The notes below the pieces were generated by a model, which had not been told where the DNA came from, did not search any database, and saw nothing but the letters and a program-made list of their open reading frames with translations. A DNA stretch of 64,000 bases from Oscillospiraceae bacterium MB08-C2-2. Lineage in GTDB: Bacteria > Bacillota > Clostridia > Oscillospirales > Ruminococcaceae. This document shows positions 26,581 to 37,200 of this stretch, piece after piece. Each line of letters starts with the position of its first letter. Position 1 is the first letter of the stretch. Location: positions 2,936,944-3,000,943 of the forward strand of contig CP141729.1 in NCBI GenBank assembly GCA_035621215.1. The letters run 5' to 3'. The position numbers and the translations under genes are program-made.

Positions 26581-28587
26581 ATGGGAAAACCGATACAAAA
26601 GAAGCCTGACATCAAAATATTTGTATCCCACCGCATTGATCAAGATAGCGAAACGATTGACAATCCATTGTATGTAAATGTACGGTGTGGTGCGGTTTAT
26701 GATAAACGTGAGAATATCACTATGTTGGGGGACAATACAGGGGATAATATTTCGGAGAAAAAAGATAGTTTTTGCGAATTAACAGTCCTGTATTGGGCGT
26801 GGAAGAATATCGAGACAGATTATTATGGTTTATGCCATTATAGAAGATTTTTGTCGTTCTCCGAGAAGAATTTTTCTGCAGCTGTTAATGATAGAAGTAG
26901 GACTGGCCTGGTATATTCACCTGATTTTGACACAAGTACCCAGAAATTCAAGTTAAATAATATAAAATTAATGCAGAATAAAATTGCAGATACCGATGCG
27001 TTAGTTTTAGAAAGATATGATGTAAAATCTGTAGGACACAATTCTGTCTATGAAATGTGGAAGCGCGATATTACAAATTTTGATGTAAATGTAATAGATA
27101 CTGTTTTAAAAATTATTAAAACAGATTATGCTGATGCATTTAAATATGCGCAGGACTATTTCAATCAATCTAAAACAACGTTTTATAACCTTTTTATAAT
27201 GAATAAAGAATTGTTTAATGAATATTGCGAATTCTTATTTGGAGTATTATTTAAACTTGAAACTGAAATTGATACTTCTCATTATAATTCTGAAAAAAAG
27301 CGTATTATAGGTTATGTAGGAGAACATCTGCTTGGGATTTTTCTATTAAAAATAGATAAGGATAACAAAAAAATACTATACACACAAGGAGTATTTATAG
27401 ATGAAGTTGTAAAAAGATCGCCTTTGACTCCGGCTTTCCAAATCAAAAATAATGTAATTGTATTTTCCTCTAGTGATTTTTTTTGTCCTTATCTCGCTGT
27501 TGCTTTAGGATCATTAGTCGAGCATTCCACAGAACAAGAAAATTATGATATTATTATATTGGAAAAAAGCATAAGTGAACTTAATAAAAAGAAATTAAAA
27601 TCAATTTTTAAAAAAGCGAATTTTTCTTTGCGCTTTATCAATGTCAAAACAATAGTTTATAATGCCAAATTTTATTTGCCGGAGGACAACGAAGAGTTGT
27701 CAGAAGAAACATACTATACCATTTTAGTTCCGTGGCTACTTGAAAATTATAAGAAAGCATTGGTTTTAGATTGTGATATCCTAATTAAAGATGATCTGTC
27801 AAAGCTATATACCTTGAATTTACAAGATAATTATATTGCGGCTGCAAAGGAAATTTTGTTTCATGGATTCCTTAACAATCCATATATCAATGTGGATAAA
27901 AGTATAACAAAATATTGCAAAGAAAATTTAGGACTCAAGGATGAATACAGTTATTTTAACGCGGGCGTACTGCTGATAAATCTCGAAGCATTTAGAGCAA
28001 AATTTACTCTGAAAAGTTTATTACAACAAATTTCCCAAAACAATTTTAGAATAGTAGAACAGGATTTGCTAAACAAAATATGTGAAGGAAAAATTGTTAA
28101 TTTAGACTACAGATGGAATTTTATGGCTTGTATTAGTGATGAAACCAAGCCGCAGCTTTCTCTTGTTTCAGAAAATGAAAAGAAGCTCTATGATCTAGCG
28201 TCTGAATCACCCAGCATTTTGCATTATATCACGCAATGTAAGCCGTGGAAATATCCGGAATTGCAATATGCAGATGAGTGGTGGACTATTGCACGAAGGT
28301 CTGCTTTCTATGAGATTTGTCTCTATAGAATGATGGAGAACTGCACAGTTCGGAGAATTAAAAATATTGAGCCCGCAATTTATGATTTACAGGTATTTGC
28401 CGGATTTCATAAATTAATTGATCCTCGTTCCGGTGTGCGTAAATTAGCGGATAAGTTACTGCCGAAGGGTACACTTCGCCGAGAATTTGCTAAGAGGATT
28501 TTGCCAAAAGGTTCCAAGCGTTGGCGATTTTGCAAGCAGATTTATTACATATTCAGACCTCAATATCGACCCATTAAAGTAAAATAA
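26581..28587 (+). CDS. DUF4422-GT8 fusion glycosyltransferase
   Basis: 668 aa with two catalytic domains. Residues 8-250 are DUF4422 (VSHRIDQDSETIDNPLYVNVRCGA, YYGLCHYRRFLSFS). Residues 290-560 are a GT8 domain with the DxD motif in VLDCDILIKDDLSKLY and SYFNAGVLLINLEAF. The C-terminal tail (LPKGTLRREF, LPKGSKRWRF) resembles that of the previous protein. Probably two consecutive transfers by one chain. AT-richer than the host genes. Confidence 0.88.
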   Translation: MGKPIQKKPDIKIFVSHRIDQDSETIDNPLYVNVRCGAVYDKRENITMLGDNTGDNISEKKDSFCELTVLYWAWKNIETDYYGLCHYRRFLSFSEKNFSAAVNDRSRTGLVYSPDFDTSTQKFKLNNIKLMQNKIADTDALVLERYDVKSVGHNSVYEMWKRDITNFDVNVIDTVLKIIKTDYADAFKYAQDYFNQSKTTFYNLFIMNKELFNEYCEFLFGVLFKLETEIDTSHYNSEKKRIIGYVGEHLLGIFLLKIDKDNKKILYTQGVFIDEVVKRSPLTPAFQIKNNVIVFSSSDFFCPYLAVALGSLVEHSTEQENYDIIILEKSISELNKKKLKSIFKKANFSLRFINVKTIVYNAKFYLPEDNEELSEETYYTILVPWLLENYKKALVLDCDILIKDDLSKLYTLNLQDNYIAAAKEILFHGFLNNPYINVDKSITKYCKENLGLKDEYSYFNAGVLLINLEAFRAKFTLKSLLQQISQNNFRIVEQDLLNKICEGKIVNLDYRWNFMACISDETKPQLSLVSENEKKLYDLASESPSILHYITQCKPWKYPELQYADEWWTIARRSAFYEICLYRMMENCTVRRIKNIEPAIYDLQVFAGFHKLIDPRSGVRKLADKLLPKGTLRREFAKRILPKGSKRWRFCKQIYYIFRPQYRPIKVK

Positions 28588-28622
28588 AATATTGAGGATT
28601 AATAGAAAGTGGGGAAGCGATT

Positions 28623-29399
28623 ATGAAAGTTGTACTTTTAGCTGGCGGTTTCGGTACCCGTATTTCGGAAGAAAGTCACCTTAAACCCAAGCCCATGATT
28701 GAAATCGGTGAACAGCCAATCCTTTGGCACATTATGAAATCCTACTCTTACTATGGCTTAAATGAGTTTGTAATCTGCGCAGGATATAAACAGCATGTAA
28801 TCAAAGAATATTTTGCTGATTATTATCTTCACCGCTCGGACATTACCTTTGATTTTTGTAACGGAAACTGTATGACCATACACAACAATGTTGCCGAGCC
28901 ATGGAAGGTTACAGTAGTGGACACCGGGCTGAATACTATGACAGGCGGTCGCATTAAGCGAGTAAAGGATTATATAGGCAATGAACCATTTATGCTGACC
29001 TACGGGGATGGCGTATGCGATATTGATTTGAGCAAACTACTGGAATTCCATCAGTCCCATGGCAAGTTGGCCACGATGACTGCGGTCCAACCTGGCGGGC
29101 GTTTTGGCACTTTGGAGATTTCTAAGGACAACACGATCAGTCGCTTTGCGGAAAAGCGGAAAGAAGACGGCGGCTGGATCAACGGCGGATTCATGGTATT
29201 AGAGCCACAAGTTTTGGACTACATTGCAGGAGATGCGATTGTTTTTGAACGGGAGCCCCTAGAACAATTGTCCGGAGAGGGACAGTTGGTTGCTTACCAA
29301 TATGATGGCTTCTGGCAGTGTATGGATACGTTGAGGGACAAGCAGCATCTGGAGGAACTGTTGGAAAAAGGACAAGCCCCTTGGAAGGTGTGGAAGTGA
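28623..29399 (+). CDS. rfbF: Glucose-1-phosphate cytidylyltransferase
   Basis: 258-aa nucleotidyltransferase that makes CDP-glucose from CTP and glucose 1-phosphate. N-terminal LLAGGFGTRISEESHLKPKPMIEIG and the internal YGDGVCDIDL are diagnostic. Its stop overlaps the rfbG start (TGATG). Confidence 0.95.
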   Translation: MKVVLLAGGFGTRISEESHLKPKPMIEIGEQPILWHIMKSYSYYGLNEFVICAGYKQHVIKEYFADYYLHRSDITFDFCNGNCMTIHNNVAEPWKVTVVDTGLNTMTGGRIKRVKDYIGNEPFMLTYGDGVCDIDLSKLLEFHQSHGKLATMTAVQPGGRFGTLEISKDNTISRFAEKRKEDGGWINGGFMVLEPQVLDYIAGDAIVFEREPLEQLSGEGQLVAYQYDGFWQCMDTLRDKQHLEELLEKGQAPWKVWK

Positions 29400-30454
29400 T
29401 GGCTGATCTTTCTTTTTATCAAGGTAAGCGAGTTTTTGTTACCGGACATACTGGTTTTAAAGGAGCTTGGCTCTCTCGTATACTGGTTGGTGCAGGCGCA
29501 ATTGTAACCGGGTATTCATTGCCCGCACCTACTGAACCCAATCTCTTTTCCCTAGCTGGTCTTGCAGGGAAAATGACTTCTGTCATTGGCGATATTAGGG
29601 ATCTTAGCACACTGAAAAAAGTTTTCGACAATGCCCATCCGGAAATCGTTTTGCATTTGGCGGCACAGCCAATTGTACGGGCCAGCTATAAAGATCCAGT
29701 ATATACCTATGAAACGAATGTTATGGGAACAGTGAATATTCTGGAGTGTGTCCGGCAATCGCAGAGTGTAAAAAGTGTACTGAATGTAACCACTGATAAG
29801 GTGTATCACAACAACGAGTGGGAATGGGGATACCGGGAGAATGAACCGCTGGATGGGTTTGATCCCTATTCTAACTCCAAATCTTGTTCGGAGCTTGTGA
29901 CTCACAGTTATGTGAACAGCTTCTTTGCTGAGAACGGAGTGGCTGTCAGTACAGCCCGGGCGGGAAATGTCATTGGCGGTGGAGACTTTGCCAATGATCG
30001 AATCATTCCTGATTGTGTAAGGGCGGTTAAGAATCGTGAGGTTATTATTGTGCGCAATCCTCATTCTACCCGTCCTTATCAGCATGTGCTTGAGCCGTTA
30101 TATGCCTATCTTATGATTGCTCAAAAGCAGTATGAAGATAAAAAGTTTGCCGGTTGGTATAATGTTGGGCCCGATGATTGTGACTGCGTTACCACTGGTG
30201 AACTGGTGGATATTTTTTGTGCGACATGGGGTGTGGGTGCCAGTTGGGAAAATCGCTGGGTCGGAGGCCCTCATGAAGCAAATTTTCTTAAGTTGGACTG
30301 CTCTAAGATCAAATCAGTTTTTGGCTGGAAGCCACGCTGGCACGTTGTAGATGCAATTGATAAGACCTGCGAATGGGCAAAAGCATGGTTGGCTAAGGAA
30401 GATGTTGCAGGGGTTATGGATAGACAGATTAACGAGTATGGGAGTGAACTATAA
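29399..30454 (+). CDS. rfbG: CDP-glucose 4,6-dehydratase
   Basis: 351-aa short-chain dehydrogenase making CDP-4-keto-6-deoxyglucose. NAD site TGHTGFKGAWL; catalytic region DPYSNSKSCSELV (the usual YxxxK Tyr/Lys pair is present). The start is the ATG overlapping the rfbF stop; the open frame back to 29318 is not used. Confidence 0.93.
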   Translation: MADLSFYQGKRVFVTGHTGFKGAWLSRILVGAGAIVTGYSLPAPTEPNLFSLAGLAGKMTSVIGDIRDLSTLKKVFDNAHPEIVLHLAAQPIVRASYKDPVYTYETNVMGTVNILECVRQSQSVKSVLNVTTDKVYHNNEWEWGYRENEPLDGFDPYSNSKSCSELVTHSYVNSFFAENGVAVSTARAGNVIGGGDFANDRIIPDCVRAVKNREVIIVRNPHSTRPYQHVLEPLYAYLMIAQKQYEDKKFAGWYNVGPDDCDCVTTGELVDIFCATWGVGASWENRWVGGPHEANFLKLDCSKIKSVFGWKPRWHVVDAIDKTCEWAKAWLAKEDVAGVMDRQINEYGSEL

Positions 30455-31381
30455 ATGAAGACAGCCGTCATTACCGGTGCAAATGGTTTTGTCGGAAGTG
30501 CTGTGGTGCGTGAGCTCCTTCAACATGATTACCGGATTTATGCATTGGATTTGGAAGGATGCAATCATAATATTCCGACTGATTCTCGAGTCCAATTTGT
30601 TGCCTGCGATCTTTCCAATTTAGCCTCTCTTACAGAAAAAACTCCTCTGCTAGAAGATGCTCTGTTTTTCCATTTTGCTTGGGCCGGGAGTGCAGGGCCT
30701 GCTCGTGCAGACACTGCCTTGCAGTTACAAAATGCACAGTGGACAGTGGATGCATTGCGGGTAGCAAAGCAGATTGGTTGCAGGCGCTTTCTGTGTGCAG
30801 GAAGCATCATGGAGCATGAAACAATGGCGGCTGCATATACCCAAGGTAATCGTCCGGGATTGGGGTACATTTATGGAGGCGGAAAACTGATTGCACACGT
30901 TATGTGTATGTCGGTGGCTGCTGAAATTGGCATCGAGATTGTCTGGCCGGAGATCACCAATGCTTATGGTGTTGGGGAACGCAGTCCTCGAATGGTCAAT
31001 ACTACAATTCAAAAATGCTTACGGGGGGAGTCTCCTCAATTTACAGCAGGTACGCAAAATTACGATTTTGTGTACATTGATGATGTAGCAAGAGCATTCC
31101 GCCTAATTGGAGAAAAGGGGAAACCGTTCCATGAATATCTCATAGGCAGTTCCACCGCCCGCCCTCTCAAGGAATTCTTATTGGAGATGCAATCCGCTAT
31201 TGCCGTCGATCTGCCATTCCACTTTGGAGATGTTCCATTTACCGGCATTGATTTGCCTTTGTCCCGATTTGATTGTTCCGAGACTCAGCGTGACACTGGT
31301 TTTCGGGCTGAAATAAGCTTTGCTGAAGGTTGCCGGAAAACGATGCAATGGTGGAAGCCACAGGAGAGTGTAAGCAAATGA
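30455..31381 (+). CDS. NAD-dependent sugar epimerase/reductase
   Basis: 308-aa extended SDR. NAD site TGANGFVGSAVV, active-site YGGGK. Its place after rfbG suggests reduction of the CDP-4-keto-6-deoxy sugar at C4. No rfbH (E1 dehydrase) is present, so the product is more likely a 6-deoxyhexose than a 3,6-dideoxyhexose. Stop overlaps the next start. Confidence 0.82.
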   Translation: MKTAVITGANGFVGSAVVRELLQHDYRIYALDLEGCNHNIPTDSRVQFVACDLSNLASLTEKTPLLEDALFFHFAWAGSAGPARADTALQLQNAQWTVDALRVAKQIGCRRFLCAGSIMEHETMAAAYTQGNRPGLGYIYGGGKLIAHVMCMSVAAEIGIEIVWPEITNAYGVGERSPRMVNTTIQKCLRGESPQFTAGTQNYDFVYIDDVARAFRLIGEKGKPFHEYLIGSSTARPLKEFLLEMQSAIAVDLPFHFGDVPFTGIDLPLSRFDCSETQRDTGFRAEISFAEGCRKTMQWWKPQESVSK

Positions 31382-31953
31382 TTCAAAAGTTTGAATTTCA
31401 TGAAACACAAATTCCGGGTTTGTTGGAGATTACCTCATTTAATGCGGATGATATTCGGGGCTGCTTTACCAAAGACTACTCAAAAGAAGTTTTTGAAGCC
31501 AACGGCATCAAACATGACTTACAGGAAGTATTTTATACAACCTCTCACAAAGGCGTTATTCGTGCTTTGCATTTTCAGCGTGTCAAGCAGCAGCCAAAGC
31601 TGGTACGGTGTATTTGGGGTCATGTGTGGGATGTTGTTGTTGATTTAAGGAAGGATAGCCCAACATTTAAAAGCTGGTTGGCTTTTGACCTGATTGGGCA
31701 AAAGTATAACGAGATTTTAGTTCCTGCCGGTTGTGCTCATGGTTATCTGGTATTAGAGCAATCTGTTGTTTCCTATAAATGTGCTGAAAAGTTTTATGGT
31801 GAGTATGATGACGGCATTATGTGGAATGACCCGGATATTGCGATTGACTGGCCTTTGGACCGGATTGGTGGAGTGGAGCATTTAATTTTAGCGGATAAGG
31901 ATAGAAACCTACAGCTTTTTAAAGCTTTTATGGAAACACATGGTGGGTTCTAA
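31378..31953 (+). CDS. RmlC-like sugar 3,5-epimerase
   Basis: 191-aa cupin-fold epimerase. GVIRALHFQRVKQQPKLVRCIWGHVWDVVVDLR and PAGCAHGYLVLE match RmlC/RfbC proteins. In this context it probably acts on the CDP-4-keto-6-deoxy intermediate rather than on dTDP sugar. ATGA overlap with the preceding gene. Confidence 0.85.
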   Translation: MIQKFEFHETQIPGLLEITSFNADDIRGCFTKDYSKEVFEANGIKHDLQEVFYTTSHKGVIRALHFQRVKQQPKLVRCIWGHVWDVVVDLRKDSPTFKSWLAFDLIGQKYNEILVPAGCAHGYLVLEQSVVSYKCAEKFYGEYDDGIMWNDPDIAIDWPLDRIGGVEHLILADKDRNLQLFKAFMETHGGF

Positions 31954-33049
31954 AGTGGTTGGCTGTGCATTTGCGGAAAAGCAGTCCGTTGTAGTGAACA
32001 GAGAACTAAACTTGCTTAGAATGTTGTTTGCATTTGTAGTGCATATGGTTCACACCAGTGGGCTGTCACCGGAGGATACTTACAGTTATCCTTTTACTGA
32101 GGGATATTTAGCAGTTGAATTCTTCTTTCTTCTGTCCGGTTTCTTTGCGGTACAATCCGTTCAAAAATCGACGATTGTTTCGAGGGCAGAGATTATGCGA
32201 ATAGTTTGGAATAAATATCGTCGCATAATGTGTTATGTTATTCCGTCCACTCTTATTCATTATATTCTAATCAATCTGCTCGAAAAGCCAAGTCCATGGG
32301 TATTTGTACGCTCGCTGGTATATAGTGTGTTTGAAATGGCGCTGTTGCCGATGTCTGGGGTATACGTTACTTTTCTTAATCTGCCATTGTGGTATCTTTC
32401 TGCTCTATTTATAAGTCTTCCGTTTTTTATGCTGTTGGTTCAGGAGTGGGGGGAGTCTTTTTTATACATCGTTGCTCCCAGTGCTAGTTTGGTACTATAT
32501 GGATATCTGTGTATGCGTACAGGGCATATTGATATTTGGGCAGAGCAGTATGGATTGATCTCGATTTCTCTGTTGCGAGCATTTGCGGGCCTTTGTCTAG
32601 GCGGGTGTTGTTACGTTTTGGCACTTCGTTTAAAGGCGGTATCTTTTACGATAGTGGGATCTAGAGCTTTAGCGTGTATACAGTTTATGTGTTTTGGTAT
32701 TGCGTTTTTTTATATGTACACCCATAGGTATTCCAAGTTGGATTTTTTAGTTATTGCCATAATAGCGATGGGATGTATCATCGTCTTCTCCCAAAAAAGT
32801 TCAGTGAATTCAGTCTTAAATCTACCGTGGTTTAATCAGTTGGCGGACTATTCGCTGGCACTTTATGTGAGTCATTGGAGTATCCGCACGTACATTCCAA
32901 TTTTGATGCCAAATGCTACCTATTGGCAGATGCTTTTTCCGTATATCATATGCTCGCTCGCATATGCAGCTCTCATACTTTGGGTGGCTAAAAGAGCACA
33001 AGGTGCTGCAGTGTGGGGAAAATGGCGAAACCTTTTCGTTAGAGAGTGA
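31940..33049 (+). CDS. Membrane acyltransferase (acyltransferase_3 family)
   Basis: 369 aa with about ten membrane helices. The opening NRELNLLRMLFAFVVHMVHTSG with its catalytic-type His and FFFLLSGFF are typical of OafA/YrhL O-acyltransferases. Likely O-acetylates the polysaccharide made by this operon. Confidence 0.82.
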   Translation: MVGSKVVGCAFAEKQSVVVNRELNLLRMLFAFVVHMVHTSGLSPEDTYSYPFTEGYLAVEFFFLLSGFFAVQSVQKSTIVSRAEIMRIVWNKYRRIMCYVIPSTLIHYILINLLEKPSPWVFVRSLVYSVFEMALLPMSGVYVTFLNLPLWYLSALFISLPFFMLLVQEWGESFLYIVAPSASLVLYGYLCMRTGHIDIWAEQYGLISISLLRAFAGLCLGGCCYVLALRLKAVSFTIVGSRALACIQFMCFGIAFFYMYTHRYSKLDFLVIAIIAMGCIIVFSQKSSVNSVLNLPWFNQLADYSLALYVSHWSIRTYIPILMPNATYWQMLFPYIICSLAYAALILWVAKRAQGAAVWGKWRNLFVRE

Positions 33050-33054
33050 TAAAA

Positions 33055-34206
33055 ATGGATGTTTTGATTATTGGTTGTGGATTATGTGGTTCTGTTATCG
33101 CACGCCAGTTAGCTGAAAAAGGGTTACGGGTTCAAATTTGGGAACGCCGAGATCACATCGGTGGAAATATGTACGATTATCGAGATACTCATGGCATTTT
33201 GATTCAAAAATATGGGCCTCACACATTCCATACTAAAGAGCAGTACCTATATGAATATATATGCCGTTACGCTGATTGGCAGCCATACAAACTGACTTGT
33301 GGCGCAGTTTGGGATGATAAATATACCCCTACACCTTTCAATTTCACCACTATTGATACTTTTTATCCAAAAGAAGAGGCGGCAAAGTTGAAAGAAAAGC
33401 TGCGGAAGGCTTTTTCAGGACAGTTAACTGCTACTGTCGTGGAAGTTTTGCAGCATTCAGATCCGGATATCCGTGGCTATGCGGAATTTTTGTTTCGAGA
33501 GGACTACGCGCCTTATACCGCTAAGCAATGGGGTGTCCCTCCGTCAGAAATCGATCCCAGCGTTCTGAAAAGGGTACCATTACGTTTTTCCTATGATGAG
33601 GGATATTTCGATGATCCCTACCAAGTGATGCCTGCTCATAGTTTTGTAGCTTTCTTTCAGAAGTTGCTGGACCATCCTAACATTTCAATCCAACTGGGAC
33701 AAGAGGCATTCGAATCTCTTACTGTTTCCCCTTCAGGGACGGAACTCTTGCAGGATGGACGGGCCGTTTTGATACCTGTGATTTATACAGGTGCGTTGGA
33801 TGAGTTGTTTGGGTGTTGCGCTGGCCGGCTTCCGTATCGTTCCTTGCGTTTTGATTGGAAATATGAAGAGAAGGAGAGTTTACAGGATGCCCCGGTGGTT
33901 GCCTATCCTCAGGAGCCGGGCTACACTAGAATTACCGAATTTAAGAAGCTGCCGTTCCAGGATGTACGTGGGACTTCGTATGCAGTGGAATATCCGCTTC
34001 ATTATGACCCTGAAGAGGTGAATGAACCGTATTATCCTGTACTCACGGACGAAAGCAAACGACAATATGACATCTACCGTAAGATGGCAGAAAGAATTTC
34101 TAACCTTATTCCTTGTGGTAGACTGGCAGATTTTCAGTACTACAATATGGACCAGGTACTGGCTAGGGCCTTGGAAACAAGTAAGAAACTTCTTGAACAA
34201 GCTTAA
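33055..34206 (+). CDS. glf: UDP-galactopyranose mutase
   Basis: 383-aa flavoenzyme converting UDP-Galp to UDP-Galf. FAD site LIIGCGLCGSVIA, then RRDHIGGNMYDY, YGPHTFHT and the C-terminal ADFQYYNMDQVL. Shows that the glycan contains galactofuranose, in line with the DUF4422 transferases. Last gene of the plus-strand operon. Confidence 0.95.
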   Translation: MDVLIIGCGLCGSVIARQLAEKGLRVQIWERRDHIGGNMYDYRDTHGILIQKYGPHTFHTKEQYLYEYICRYADWQPYKLTCGAVWDDKYTPTPFNFTTIDTFYPKEEAAKLKEKLRKAFSGQLTATVVEVLQHSDPDIRGYAEFLFREDYAPYTAKQWGVPPSEIDPSVLKRVPLRFSYDEGYFDDPYQVMPAHSFVAFFQKLLDHPNISIQLGQEAFESLTVSPSGTELLQDGRAVLIPVIYTGALDELFGCCAGRLPYRSLRFDWKYEEKESLQDAPVVAYPQEPGYTRITEFKKLPFQDVRGTSYAVEYPLHYDPEEVNEPYYPVLTDESKRQYDIYRKMAERISNLIPCGRLADFQYYNMDQVLARALETSKKLLEQA

Positions 34207-34236
34207 ATTATAGGACATTATCTGTATAAGGGATTC

Positions 34237-34270
34237 AAAAGGGCCTTCCGGCTAAATGGAAGGCCCTTTC
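34237..34270. terminator. Bidirectional terminator between convergent glycan operons
   Basis: AAAGGGCCTTCC, 8-nt loop, GGAAGGCCCTTT with A and T flanks on both sides, between the stops of glf (+) and the 1050-aa gene (-). Confidence 0.88.
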
Positions 34271-34284
34271 TAATTGATAGCAGG

Positions 34285-37200
34285 CTACCGTTTAAGTTTT
34301 TTATAAATTTTTTGTAGTATAGCGACAAACTTGCCGGGGAGGAAGGCGATACATCTCCCAATAAAATAAGATTTAGAACCATAAATATAAAGCAATTCAT
34401 TCTCCAACATTGCAATTCGTTGTTCTATAAGCTGCTGTTTGGCCGTATACACTGAGATGTCCATAGTGGTTTGTGCACAGGCGGTTTCTATCAAAGAAAT
34501 TTTGTCTGCTATATGTTTGGCAAACTCGTTATTTTGCTGAATCCTCTGGTGAACATTGCTTAATGTTTCGTCATTTAGCCTAAAATGCTGGTGCGCATTA
34601 TTTACAAATTCATCATTCTGTTGGAGCCGCTGATGCACATTGCTTGTGAACTCATCTACGCCCGCAAAGCGTTCTCCGAAAATTTGTGCATAATCTTTTA
34701 AAAAATCATAGGTAGACTTGGATTTGCCCATTACCGGAACCAGCGCTTTTTCCAGCCACGTACGGCTCTTTTCAACTTCTTTTTCTAGCAGGAGAAATAC
34801 ACGATCATAATCGATGTCAAGCAAATGAGAAAGCCTTTCTTGAAGCTGATCTAAATGGCTGATTAGCCTGTCTTGCAGCCCCAATGTTTCCAGCAACGAA
34901 GTGAAGCGTGCGGTTCCTCTCCCTTCATTTGGGATGGCAAGAAAGGGTTTGCGATATATAATGGCAAAGCACATACCATGAAAAGAATCAGTGACAACAA
35001 ATTCACTTTGCACAATACTTCTCAGCCAATCCTCGTTAAAAGTATCTTCGCTGGACGATATTCCCCATATTTGGCCAATGGCATCATGTTTGTACGCTAT
35101 ATCGGTGTGAATATTAGATTTTAATTGTAAACACTCCTCAATGGATGCAAGGATTGCCTTTTTATCAACATCCGGATCTAAAATATATGCTGCAACGTAT
35201 TTTTTATCTGGTGCCTTGCCTTTTGCTGCTAAGTCATTAAAATGTTTTTTATCGCATAAAAATACAGGATCCAGCACAAGGTCTGCATCTACCTCCATCT
35301 GGCTTTTTGCAAAGTCCATGCTCGGACTATCCCGGAATGACAGGCAGTCAAACTTTTTCAGGAAATATGCTATTTCGGCCCTTATATCATCCCTTTGCAC
35401 AAAACGATCTGCACCAAATGAAGTAGCGTAGGCGATTTTCTTTTTCCTATCTTCCACCCAATTCAGGGTGATATATTGTCCAAACTGCAGATACAAGTGG
35501 CCGTTCAAAAGTTGATCGGAACCTACTAGAAATAGGTCGCATTCGTTGTTCAGTTGCTGTAGTTCTCCTGAATTTGCATACAAGGGTGCTAAATCAAAAG
35601 GTCGATATGGGTTATGCTTGAATCCGGTTGGAGTCGGGTGTGGTTTCCACTCCGAATCGAGTGGCCGCTCAATCATAAGTGGTTCAAGACCCATGTCACG
35701 GATGATCCGATATAAAGCATAATAGGTCATATTGGAGCCATAGTTCTCTACACTCCATACCCCTACAATTCCTACATCATACCGAGGTTTTATAGCATAC
35801 TCTGCTGCTTTATTAAAAGGTAAATATTTTGCGAGAGCATAGAGACGGTCTCTAGCGGGATGTACAGGAAACTGATTGTTTACGCGGTTGTTCATAATCC
35901 ATTCAAGGGGTACTTCCTTACAAATCGTGTTATTCTCTTGGAGCATTTGTAAAAGGTATTTGCCCTTTGAATTATTTACAAGAATTACGCTTGTCCCTTT
36001 TCCGTCATTCAACGCAGGATCATAGCCTCCTATTCCATGAAAATCTCCGATGGTAATATCGCCCTGCCGGGGGAAACTAGAGAATCGGCAAATTTCACAG
36101 GCATCATTCATCAAAAGTCTACCGTGAAAACTTTGTTGATAAAAGTCCTGATCAAAAAGACGGTTTTGTTCGGTATTATCTTTAAAAGTCACATTATGAG
36201 CGTTACAGTTCCATCCTAACTCTTTAGTACGAAAAGTACAACTCGCAATGTTTTGCTTGCCGAAGGTATCATCCAAATATTGCTGGAAATGCTTGGATGA
36301 TGGAGAATAATGGCATAATAAATCTATCGTATAAAGCAATTCGTACGGCTTTCCTAAATAAGCATTAAGAGCAGCCACCTGACAGGGGCATCCCGAAAAC
36401 AGCACAGGCAATCCTGCTTCAAGATTATTTTGAATCTGTCGATAAACAAGCCTCACCTCACTTTGCAGATATTTTGAGCGGAGCAGGGTAGGCAGTTCTT
36501 CCAAATTATCTATGAGAATATGCTGAACACCAAAGTCTTTTTTCCAAGCGACGCCGCATGCAATACCGCCTTTGTCAAGGATTCTATGGGCGAGTAAAGG
36601 GAAAACACCACCAGAGGAACTATGAAAACGTGTATGATCATCTGCACAATAAGCATAGCAGGACGGAGCAGATGTATTGCTATATAGAGGATGCAAAACC
36701 GGGCATACCTGCACACATTTGTTACAGCTAATGCATTTTTGTAAAGATATCTGGGGACGAAAAAATCCGTCTTCATCTGGTTCCAGAACCAAAGCGTCAA
36801 CAGGACAAATATTGGCGCAGGCTGCACAACCTGAGCAAAGATAATTTTTATTCAAATGCTCTGGCGTTGCCTGAATAAAACATAAAATGGCAGGTGTGCA
36901 AGGACGGATATTTTTTTTCGTCAGCATAAAACCTTTTGCGTGCAGAGTCGCTATAATCTGATCTATTGTGAAATCGTTAATCCAACCATATCCTCTTCGA
37001 AAATTCACGCTGGGAAAGGCTTCTTGGTCATGATAGGACAGAATAATTTTTTTTGCACAAGATGTAACATGGGTGAGAAACCATTCCATATCTTGAATAT
37101 ATTCTAGTACACCCGCAAGAAAAGCAATATCAGCTGAAATATGGGGAAATTCTTTTTTATTAAAATCACAAACCAATGTTTCTGAACATCGCTGTATGAA

